64,000 nt of DNA from Oreohelix idahoensis (taxonomy: Eukaryota; Mollusca; Gastropoda; Stylommatophora; Oreohelicidae), in assembly GCA_024509875.1 (NCBI GenBank), contig JAMPIV010004903.1, positions 322,001-386,000 on the forward strand, in the 5' to 3' direction. Below are positions 1 to 9,447 of the stretch, in pieces (the first letter of the stretch is position 1; every line of letters starts with the position of its first letter). A program made the position numbers and the translations under genes. The notes below the pieces were generated by a model that saw only the letters and a program-made list of their open reading frames with translations, had not been told where the DNA came from and ran no database searches.

Positions 1-2714
1 TCAGTATACCACAGAAACAGTGGAGATACAAGGGGCGACCAAGGACCTACCACTCATGAAACTTCCCATTGCTAGGATAACAGTGAAAACTCGCTATGTG
101 GAAGGGATAATCAGAGCAGCAGTGATAGACGCACCCATCTACCCTCTGATATTGAGGTGTCGTTATGTCTACTTGAGGAATCCCAAGAGACCTGTAGTCT
201 TGGCAGCAGTCCAGACCCGATCACAATCCAGAAAGGAAGAAGATGAACCTATAAATACTCATCCAGAGGAGATGAGATAGGTCATTGAAGCCGTGTTATA
301 AGAATCTAGGAGAAATGCCCATAGTGGGAACCCCTTTTGAGAGAGTTGCAGTGGATATTGTGGGACCTCTCACTCGGACCAAGAGGAGGAACAGTTACAT
401 CCTTACTCTGGTAGACACTTGTTCTATGTGGGGAGAGGCGGTAGCCCTGTCGTCAGTTGATTCGAAACATGTGGCAGAGGCATTACTTACGATATTCACA
501 AGGTTAGGATTCCCGCATCAAATCTTGACTGATAACGGCTCACAGTTCAAGGGGAAACTAACAGAAGAGGTTTTTAGGTAGTTTCAAGCCAAGCACTTTC
601 ATTGTAGTCCGTATCGCCCCAAGGAAACGGCCAGGTGGAGAGGTTCAATGGGACTCTCATTTCTATCCTGAGAAAGCTGGCACATGAGAAACCTGATACG
701 TGGGACCAATACTTGCCCGCCGCGTTGTTTGCGTACCGGGAAGTTCCACATAATTCAACCGGAATGGCACTCGCAACCCTGTTATTTGGGAGGCCAATAA
801 AAGGTCCTTTAAAAGCTTTGTTAAGAAATTGGACAGATGAGAAGGCAGAGGAGACTGTTACCTCATCCTATCAATATGTGAACGAACTGACCACTCGTCT
901 AAAAACTAGTTGGGTTGGAAACTGGCAAATGATAATTTGAGACAAGCCAGGAAAAAGCATGCTGCTTATTATAATAAGAAAGCGAAGGATAGTGAGCTTG
1001 CTGTAGGGGAGAAGGAGCTTCTTCTATTGCCCGGCAGGAACAATAAACTTCAGATCGGATGGCAAGGGCCATATACAGTTTTGGAAAAGGTATCCAGAAC
1101 AAATTATAAGATAGACAAAAAGGGAAAGGAAAAAGTCTATCATGTGAACCTTTTGAAGAAATATCTGGACAGACAAATCCAGGAAGGAACACACCTAATG
1201 GCCCTGTCTATCGCAACCGAAATGAAAAATGAACCTCTCTCCTCATTTGAATATCCACTGAAAACCAGTGAAACGTTTGCACAGGTGAAGATCAGTAATC
1301 ACCTGACAAAAGGACAGAAGGAGAAGGTTCAACGGGTCCTTGAGAAACATACAGATGTGTTAACGGATAAACCGGGGCACACACATTTGTTGGAATATGA
1401 TATGAAACTACTAGACCCAGCACCTATCTGTGTGAGGCCCTATTGTATTCCTTTCGCTAAGGAAAAAGCTTTGAAAGTGGAGATAGATTATTTGTTACAA
1501 GAAGGGATTATTTCTCACAGTGAGTCTCCTTATAGTTCCTGTGTGGTTTTGTTGCGGAAACCATCGGGAGAACATAGACTGTGCATAGATTACAGGAAAC
1601 TGAATGCTGTCACAGAAGGTCAGGTGGATCCATTACTTAATACTACTCAACTATTTGCCAGGCTGAACAAGGCAAAATATTTTTCTAAGGTGGATCTTAG
1701 AAAGGCTATTACCAAATTCCAGTAAAGCCTGAGGTTCGACCTTATTTAGCCTTTAGCACCTCGGAAGGTCATTATGAGTTCAACATGTTACCGTTTGGAT
1801 TGAAAAATGTCCCGAGTGTGTTTTCTAGGATGATGCGAAAATTGTTGGATCCCCTGAAAAATCCATGTATTTCGAATTTTATGGATGATATCCTCATTGC
1901 TACGGAAACATTTGAGGAACACGTTACCTCTTTGAATATGCTGTTTGATAGACTCAGAGAGGCTAACCTGACCGCTAGGCCAACAAAATGTTGTATTGGT
2001 TGTAAAGAGTTGGAATTCTTGGGACATACGGTACATCAGGGTAGCATGACCCCTGATCCCAAGAATCTGGAAAAATTGAAAAGAGCACCTAGGCCACAAA
2101 CAAAGAAAGATGTGCGATCTTTCGTGTCGTTGTGTGGTTTCTACCAAAAGTACATTAAACATTTTAACTCTATATGTGCTCCTCTGACCGATTTAACTCG
2201 CAAAGGTCAACCAGATACAATAAATTGGTCCGCACAGTGTGAATTGGCTTACCAGGAGTTAAAAGAAAAACTCACAAGGAGGCCAGTATTGAAATTGCCT
2301 GACTTGAATCAAGAATTTATCGTGAGAATGACGCAAGCAATGTGGGCCTAGGCGCTACATTGTTGCAAAGGTCCTCCTCACTAGATGGAGAATTGAAACC
2401 AGTCGCTTATGCAAGCGGCAAGTTGAACAAGGCGGAAAAAAATTATTCAACAAGTGAAAAGGAATGTCTAGCTTTGATATGGGCTATAAAAAAAATTCCA
2501 GATTTATCTATATGGCAGGACATTTGTGGTCCAAACGGATCATTCACCTCTCGTATTCCTGTCACAAGCCAAACATGAAAATTCCAGATTATTGAGATGG
2601 TCATTATTATTGCAGCCATACTCATTTTTGATTGAATATATTCCCGGCCCTCAGAACGTAGGTGCAGACTTTTTGAGTAGACATCCTTATGATGAAGATC
2701 AGAAAAACGCGTAA
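1..2714 (+). pseudogene. Gmr1-like Ty3/gypsy pol, copy A, decayed and cut by the window edge
   Basis: This is the pol region of an LTR retrotransposon, collinear with copy B from B position 9841 onward. Read in order it holds the C-terminal part of the aspartic protease (20-280; the DTG lies before the window), the integrase catalytic core (285-940), the GPY/F region (about 1050-1090), reverse transcriptase (about 1320-2090, with FMDD near 1880) and RNase H (about 2310-2700, ending in HPYDEDQ). About 300 bp corresponding to B 10165-10470 are missing, which removes the integrase HHCC zinc finger. Stops after 279 and 579 and several 1-2 base indels (near 615, 905, 1710, 2325 and 2500) break the frame, so it cannot be functional. 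The gag and 5' LTR lie outside the window. The family call is firm because it aligns closely with B over its whole length. Confidence 0.93.
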
Positions 2715-2781
2715 GACTTCATTGAGCTAAGTTATCTCGCAGATTATAACCTGCAAATGAATGCATGTTTTAGGATGGGAG

Positions 2782-4782
2782 TGTGTAATAAAATCTGCGA
2801 GAATAATCGCTCATTTCAGTAAGATGTTAGTCATAAAATGATAATAAATAAACCCGCCCGATTGTGTCTGACGGTGATCCTCTCACACGCCAGCATCGCG
2901 CTGAATTTTGTGCCATGGAAAGGCTTAGAACCGATCCCACCGTTTAAACCTACTCGCTTTCCTTGTGACGTACATTTTTAACATTTTGCCCGATCTGATA
3001 GAGACTGCGGCAAGACTTATAATTAATGATCTTGCGGAAGTGTGCCGCCAAACTACTGTCTGAATTAACGTAATATTTTGACTTTAACGCTTGTAATTAG
3101 TAGTAATCCTTACAAAATTTGGTAGTGTACACGAAACAACAGTTATAATTAACACCAATTCTTACCCCGCCGCGCAACACCCCGCTTCGCTTGTCACGTT
3201 GTGCCATGCCTATATACACGCTGGGGCAAAGCCAGCAGAGGCAAACACGCAGACAATTTTTTTTCCTCCTAGCGGTAGTATTTCTGACGTCACTAAAACA
3301 AGTAGTTATTTGAAAATACATGCTAGCGAGAGATGAGAGAGGGGAAGATGGCCGTCTTGTGTAAAATTTTTATTTGACGATTGACAGTGACAAAATTGAA
3401 AATCTAAACCATACTGAAATTGACCATAAAAATCATATGGTAGTATAGCTTAGAGTCCACTGAGCAAGAATGTGTTTTAAGTAATATGGTAGTCCAAGTA
3501 TTAGCCAAGTTATTGAGAAAATACTAAATGTCTACGGACGCGTGACCAGACAGACTGTTGTTCCCGCTTGTTTTTCATAACGTTAGTGGGGACGCCAGCT
3601 TAGAAAAAGAGGCATTGAGGTAAATTCAAATTCGATTGGGTAAAAAGAGTATAGGAGGAAAGGGGAGCGGTAGGTAAATTGTTAACCAAAACTAAACATC
3701 TTTTTGTATTGGCATAACTAAAGCAGACTGGCCAATCGACTACCAGACGCAGAGTTTGTTTGGAATTATTTTTGTTTTTCAAAAACTACATTTGAATTCT
3801 GGTAGTCGCAAGCTTTCCATTGGTCAGTGCTAATAGATATTAGCAAAAAGCTTTCACATCGGATTGCCAGTTGAACAAAACTTTTCTATCAAATACGCTG
3901 AGATCAGCTGTGTTAATTTTAAAAATACATAAAGAATAAGTTCACAGTCTGGGCAGTGCAGAGGAAACTGAGGCCATTTCTTTAGGTTTTATTTCCTGTT
4001 GCCAGCCGGTAACAGGAAACCTGATGAGTGACGATAACGCCAAGAAGTCTCCGACAATTCGTTTATGCTGTCAAAAGATAACAGTAGGAGCTTGGGCGTG
4101 TGGTGAAATCGATATTTCTGCAACTACATACTGACATCATTCTACAAGAAAACCCAGGTGATGTGTTAGCATCTGGGTATATCTGACACTTGTTTTAATA
4201 AACTCTGGTATTTCAAAATCACACCCAGGAAGTTTATGGGGTGTGATGAAACTACAGCCCCTCATACCCAGTGACTCTCCCAATTAAATAAATAAAGTTG
4301 TAAGCTGTGAACATTCCAACAGGAGATATAAATTGACTTTATAGTTATTGGACAAAGAGTCCACATATTTTAGTTGATCTTTTATGTAAACTGTCTTTTC
4401 CTCATTTTCAAAGACCTGTCCAAAAGATATGGCTGGACAGGCAAATTAAATTGTAAAGAAAAAACATTCATTTTTAAAGAAAAACTTAACCACTGGTTTT
4501 ATTCATTTCCTCATAGAGAATTAAATTGTTTGGTGTTTATGTACCATCATTTCATTTCTCCCCTAGACACTAGGTACATCATACACCAGACACTAGAGCC
4601 AAAATAGTGACCGTGTGAGATCTAGGGAGGTAGCGTTAGGTTCCCTGCAAATATTTCATCATCATCATCTTTTAGAGTCAGGGGCCTACATGTGCTTGAC
4701 CTCACACGGTTAATACAGACACTGATTTCATTCTTTTAGGATACCATCATAACCTCCCCAGCAAAAATCAAACTTTGCTACA
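2782..4782 (+). repeat. Putative 3' LTR of copy A
   Basis: Copy A pol stops at 2714 and is followed by a short purine-rich stretch (GGATGGGAG) and then TGTGTAATAAAATC, the place and form of a 3' LTR start. The end is placed at a CTACA at 4778-4782, because the preceding ACCATCAT...CTACA run resembles the last 40 bases of the copy B LTR, and a GGCCT...GACCTCACAC block before it also resembles B. The partner LTR is outside the window, so neither boundary is proven and no target duplication can be checked. The stretch has no convincing coding potential. Confidence 0.45.
3992..4019. other. Perfect hairpin inside the copy A LTR
   Basis: TTTCCTGTT at 3992-4000 is the exact reverse complement of AACAGGAAA at 4011-4019, with a short GC-rich loop (gccagccggt) that could add two more pairs. 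It may be an RNA structure in the LTR transcript; its role is unknown. Confidence 0.5.
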
Positions 4783-5265
4783 GTGGTAACCCAACGCTTG
4801 TCTAAACAGCAGCCGACCAAAAATAACACCATTACAGCATGAGACGTTTTCACCTGGCCAATCTGGGCGTCCAGTGTGGTGACCCGTCGCTAGCCGCAAA
4901 ATAACAATGGTCCACAGAAATTACAGCATGCCCAGATATCTGATTGGGATGACCAGATGTGTTTTCACCAGATTTATCACGATGCAATGTGGGCTTCAAA
5001 CGATAATGTCAGGTATGGGGACTCAATCAAAAGACTTTATTTCCCCCGATGAAAGAACAAATGTTGTTCTCTAGATACCGGTCGCGAGTAATCACAACGA
5101 TGAAATAGCAAATGTGGGATCGCAAATGTTGGATGAAAGAGCAAATGTCGGAGAAAATACAATACGAAAGATGTAGGAAAAGATAGAGCAATAAGGCCTT
5201 TGCGCTCGTTTATCACACATTTGACAGCCATGCATGAAGCGGTTGTGCGCTGAACAGTTACAAAT
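4783..5265. other. Unassigned sequence between copy A and a LINE scrap
   Basis: No coding region recognised. The right end contains a 15-bp direct repeat, CCATGCATGAAGCGG, at 5228-5242 and 5273-5287; the second copy lies at the left edge of the LINE scrap, so it could be a duplication linked to that insertion. Confidence 0.4.
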
Positions 5266-5278
5266 ATGACAACCATGC

Positions 5279-5520
5279 ATGAAGCGGATCCTCTACGGAC
5301 AGCTGGCAGATGGCAAGAAAACAGTTGGACGACCGCAGCTGAGGGTCAAAGATGTGTGCAAGAGAGACATGAGGGCACTGGACATAAATCCAGCAACCTG
5401 GGAGGACGAAGCTGCCGATCGCACAAAGTGGCGATGTTCTCTACGGCGCCACTTCAGATTGGGCGAAAGGAAGCTCTAACGGCAAGCAGGAGAGAGGAGA
5501 CAACGGGAAAATAAGCACCT
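5279..5520 (+). pseudogene. 3' scrap of an AP-endonuclease-type LINE
   Basis: The frame starting at 5279 reads about 66 codons of the C-terminal tail found in many animal LINE ORF2 proteins: a YGQL..GK...GRP block, then DINPATWED, then DRTKWR. The same layout (YGEM..GKR, DINPDTWE, DRTAWR) occurs in the minus-strand LINE at 45024-45623, so both probably belong to one family or sister families. Only the very end is present, with no RT core. A stop after KL at about 5479 and frame ambiguity show decay. A short ATT run follows at about 5576-5590, possibly an old 3' tail. Confidence 0.6.
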
Positions 5521-6984
5521 GAGGGATGTCATCTCAGGGACGCATTCCCATTGTCAGTTATGACTGAAGAGGCTGTTATTATTATTATTTGAGATTACCA
5601 AGAAGTTACATGCTTTCATAAACGAACGCATGCATAGCATAAAAGCATTGACGACAAAGCCATCAATGCGGAACTGATGAAAAGAAACAGAAAACAGACA
5701 TGTGATGATATAACCAGAAATGAAAAGAACAAACATGCAATGGACAAATCTGTTAATAGCATTACCACACAGTTCTTGGTCTGGAATCTGCGTGTTAAGA
5801 TAGATGGATGTTGTCACAAAATTAACCGTGATACAACGTTAAAATATCTCCAATGATACAACGTAAGGATAAAAACTAATGCGTAAGCTGCTAGAATACA
5901 TGATCGCCCACGCCGCGGGTCATCACCCGCCATGGAAATTAAATTGTTAGACTTGAAGGCAAAACGGAACGGGATGAGAACGGAGATCAAAAGGAAAAAT
6001 CTGACTGAACGCGTGCTTGAAACTAGCGAGGCTAAAAGGACGCAAATTGGTGGGGAAAGGAGGAAAAAGTCAAGTTCCCCAAGATGACATAAAGTAAAGA
6101 AATCGACAAAAGGGACCTTGGATATTATACGCCACAGTCATTTTTTGGACGCTTTTGCGATAACTTAGTCCGTTTATTTGAATGCAGTGATGAACGCATT
6201 CCAGAAGATTCTAGAAAATATTTGAAAAGTAACTTTTCTTAATAATAATGTTAGGAATATAAAAACCTAGCTGGCCGGATAGCCCATCTTGAGCAGTGAA
6301 ATAATATGCTTTCATTTATACAGACGGATAGATAATAAGAAAGATATTGACAAAAGACTGTGTTGTTCATATCAACGATCGACTACATTGAAATAAAACA
6401 TGTCACTAATTTTCAAAAAATTGTGGCCTTGAAGACGCAAGTGCTAAAATCTAGTTGGAATGAAGAGACGGGGTGGGATGGTGAATTGTGGCTAAAAATA
6501 ACTTTAAGGGCAAAATTGTGTAGGGGAAGACAGAGTTGGTTCAAAAAAACAAGTGTGTTTTTTTTGTGAAACGCAAGTAGAGACGGACGGACCAACAGAC
6601 AATAAGGCATACTTGACTGAGGTATAACTGAAATGACTTTTTGGTAGGATATTTGAATTTGAAAAATAAAAGGCAGTGATTGGCCATAGATGAATATATT
6701 ATCGGCGCTCAGACGCGCATTTTGTGCCATTCATTATAAGTTGTCCTAGTAGACACAGTGAATTATTAAGTGGTGTAATTCCCAGAAGCTATTGAAATAT
6801 TTAGAGGGACGCCATACTAAGGCCAGCAGCTCAGCTGAGTTTTGCTAGCATTTAACTGTGTTCTATATTCATAATTCTGGTAAGACTGAAATTATTTCTT
6901 TGTACATTTTAATATTTGTTTAAGGTTTCGAGTGATTTGATTCTGCAATAGCATAATCTGTCCCTTACAACAAGTAAGGATTCG

Positions 6985-7018
6985 CTCTAGACCCCCCGCC
7001 CCAGTTCAGGGTCTAGAG
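6985..7018. other. Conserved hairpin within the copy B LTR
   Basis: CTCTAGACCC (6985-6994) pairs exactly with GGGTCTAGAG (7009-7018). The same structure is in the 3' LTR (about 14125-14158). The diverged solo LTR keeps most of it near 28620-28650, which suggests a functional RNA or DNA structure, for example near the transcript end. Confidence 0.55.
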
Positions 7019-7400
7019 ACAAATAAAATACATAAACTCCAGCAAGGATTAGGAAGGACAGATCAAGTGTTGAGATCAGTGAAACATATCACCTATCCTA
7101 TTCTATGGCAGAAAGCTAATGAACATATTTCAGAATACGTAGTCTGGGAGAACTTATCCTATGTGAAACCAACTTGGTAAGATGAGTTGTTTGGTCAGAA
7201 AGATCTGACCCGTCTATGTGGTGTTGTTGTTGTGTAGTGTTGTGTCCAGAAATGGTTAGAGGATGGAATTTTGACACATGACTAATACTTTGATTGCAGA
7301 ACTGTGAGTTTCAGTTGGCACCAATGCGGTGTCAAATGAGTTGTTGAATATTACCAGAGTGGACCCGTGCAGTAACATTTTGTCAGAGCAGCCTATTATA

Positions 7401-7518
7401 GCCCCCAAGCACGGAGAGGTGGGGCCACCAGACTTCTGATATTGCCCCCAAGCACGGAGAGGTGGGGCCACCAGACTTCTGATATTGCCCCCAAGCACGG
7501 AGAGGTGGGGCCACCAGA
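7401..7518 (+). repeat. 43-bp tandem triplication in the copy B LTR
   Basis: The unit beginning GCCCCCAAGCACGGAGAGG starts at 7401, 7444 and 7487, the last being partial. The 3' LTR has the same three copies, while the solo LTR has one copy (about 29033), so the expansion is specific to the B subfamily and predates this insertion. Confidence 0.85.
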
Positions 7519-8183
7519 TCTCAGCACCAGAGCTACACATTCAAGCTACGTGAGCGCCTGGTCTGCTGAGAATTCACCAACTCAACTTATTTGCTAACAC
7601 ACCCATAAAAATTCCATCCAATAACTGGACAATGTGTAGTCACCATAGACAGGGAGTGATGAGGCCACCACAACAGCACATCCATTAAATGTTCTCCCAA
7701 AATAGATTACAACTATAAACAGTAGTAATATTAACTAGTCTAGTAACATACATATGTACACACCTTGCATTTATTATGTAATATTCATGCATTTCTTTCA
7801 TAATTGCAAAACCTTTCATATGTTCTGACCAAATTAAAACCTTGGTTCAGAACAAAATAAATTTAAAGAAAATTACTATCAAAATTTTACACACTTGAGT
7901 TAGTTCAGTGTATTATAACATTTATTAATATTATTAGACTTAGTAAATATCTGTGTGTGTGTATGTAAACTACCACAACACATTACATATCATTACCCTA
8001 GACATTTAACGTAGCCACATTCATTAGTAAAAAAAAAGATAGGTGTGAGGTCGTAGTGGTAGCAAGAAGGGCCTTCTGACAATTCACAGCTACATTTTAT
8101 CTCAGGAGCCTTCACAGCTGACCTCATGCATCACACTTAGTAATATCACCATCATACAATACCATCAAATCCACTACATATAT

Positions 8184-8201
8184 TGGGGTCTCTTGGTCCC
8201 G
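8184..8201 (+). promoter_or_regulatory. Candidate primer binding site of copy B
   Basis: TGGGGTCTCTTGGTCCCG begins five bases (TATAT) after the LTR end. TGG is the complement of a tRNA CCA end. Copies C and D have a TGG start at the same 5-base distance. The tRNA cannot be named from sequence alone. Confidence 0.5.
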
Positions 8202-8442
8202 GGATAATTAGCCCATTAAGTATATTAGGATCTCCTGGGGGGAGAATTAGATTAGGGGAACACATTATAAAAATTAAAAGTGTCCCTTTAAATTAAAAGT
8301 GTCCATGAAAATAAAAGTTGGTGAATCTTCACAGCCAGTGGTAGTTAATTAATTAATTAGAATTATTTTAGTCTAGAGTAATTTGAATTACTTTAGTAGT
8401 TGGAAATTTTATTTTGCACATTGCTAGATTTGTTTAAAAAGT

Positions 8443-9447
8443 ATGGCGGAGCTGGCCAAATTCAGAACAGCTGCTGTGCTGACGGCAAAGGAGATGGGAA
8501 TGGATGGTCAGATTTTAATTCAATATGTAACGGCTGAATGTGATAAGTATATTGAACGGGAAGAAAGAAGATTAGAAAAAGAGGCTGAAAGAAAATTAGA
8601 GTCTGAAAGGTTGGCTGAAGAGAAGAGGTTACAAATTGAGGCTGAGACTAAGAGGTTACAAATTGAGGCTGAGACTAAGAGGTTACAAGTTGAGGCTGAC
8701 AAAGAGGCTAAAGCGTTGGAGGCAGAAGAAAAACGACAGCAAAGGGAGGCAGAAGATAAAAGGTTGACTGCCGAAAGGGAGGCAGAAGATAGAAGGTTGC
8801 AAAGGGAGCACGAACTACGATTAAGGGAGCTGGAGCTACAAGGCCAGGCTCCTGAAAATGGTGCCAGCCCTTTTGCCTCAGATGCTACGCCCAGTCTGGG
8901 AGCCTCAAACTCAGCTATGGGGTTTCATTTAGACCATTTTGTTGAAAAAGACGATGACATAGAGGGGTACCTAGGACGTTTTGAGTTATTAGCTACTACA
9001 TATGGGTTAGAGAGAGAAAGGTGGAGTTTAAAGCTATCACAGGGACTGAGAGGTACTTCTTACGAAGTCTTCGCAAAAATGAACAGAGAAGACCAGGAGA
9101 ATTATGACATGTTAAAGGAGGCGTTGTTATTGAGGTACGAAAAAAATGGGGAATTTTATCGTAAGAAATTTAGAAATGCCAAACTGTTGTCTGGGGAGAC
9201 ATACCACCAATTCTCTGCCAGACTGGAAACCTATTTGGAGAAATGGACTGCTCTGGGGAAGACCCAAGATCTTAAAGAAATGATCATGATTGAGCTATTG
9301 AGAGAGTCCATGGCTCCAGACATGAGAAAATTTCTCATGGAACAAGGTGCAGAGAAGTTGGGGGAGGTTTTAAATGTCGCTGAGAGGTATCAGGCAGCCC
9401 AGGCAGAGGTAAGTGGTGCTAAAAAAGAAGCACATAGACAATTTTAA
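8443..9447 (+). CDS. gag: Gag of copy B (Gmr1-like)
   Basis: A 334-codon ORF for the structural protein that would assemble the retrotransposon particle. Residues 1-45 form a short compact segment starting MAELAKFRTAAV. Residues about 45-130 are a Glu/Lys/Arg/Ala-rich predicted coiled coil containing three copies of a nine-residue unit (RLQ.EAETK-like). Residues about 160-325 are a capsid-like helical region (FVEKDDDIEGYLGRFE, then a block with LRESMAPDMRKFL) that resembles the region thought to have given rise to the vertebrate SCAN domain. The start is the first ATG after a 264-base leader and matches copy D. The frame ends at an A6 run (9420-9425); pol continues in the +1 frame. In copy D the matching segment stays in one frame with A5, so the extra A may be a mutation or a recoding site. 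Confidence 0.93.
   Translation: MAELAKFRTAAVLTAKEMGMDGQILIQYVTAECDKYIEREERRLEKEAERKLESERLAEEKRLQIEAETKRLQIEAETKRLQVEADKEAKALEAEEKRQQREAEDKRLTAEREAEDRRLQREHELRLRELELQGQAPENGASPFASDATPSLGASNSAMGFHLDHFVEKDDDIEGYLGRFELLATTYGLERERWSLKLSQGLRGTSYEVFAKMNREDQENYDMLKEALLLRYEKNGEFYRKKFRNAKLLSGETYHQFSARLETYLEKWTALGKTQDLKEMIMIELLRESMAPDMRKFLMEQGAEKLGEVLNVAERYQAAQAEVSGAKKEAHRQF

Larger units (their letters stand above)
5812..8178 (+). repeat. 5' LTR of copy B
   Basis: 2367-bp direct repeat of 12951-15318, starting TG and ending CA, with no meaningful ORF. It carries a 10-bp perfect hairpin (6985-7018), a 43-bp unit in about three copies (7401-7518) and a TG-rich tract near 7952. The transcription start and polyadenylation site cannot be read with certainty. 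A diverged relative is the solo LTR at 27466-29725. Confidence 0.96.

Noticed and set aside
4019..4045. Hammerhead-ribozyme-like CTGATGAG in the copy A LTR
   Set aside because: The GAAA box and flanking stems needed for a hammerhead are not present.
7256..7540. 94-codon minus-strand ORF repeated identically at 14397-14681
   Set aside because: The identity is explained by the two LTRs of copy B; no protein motif is present.
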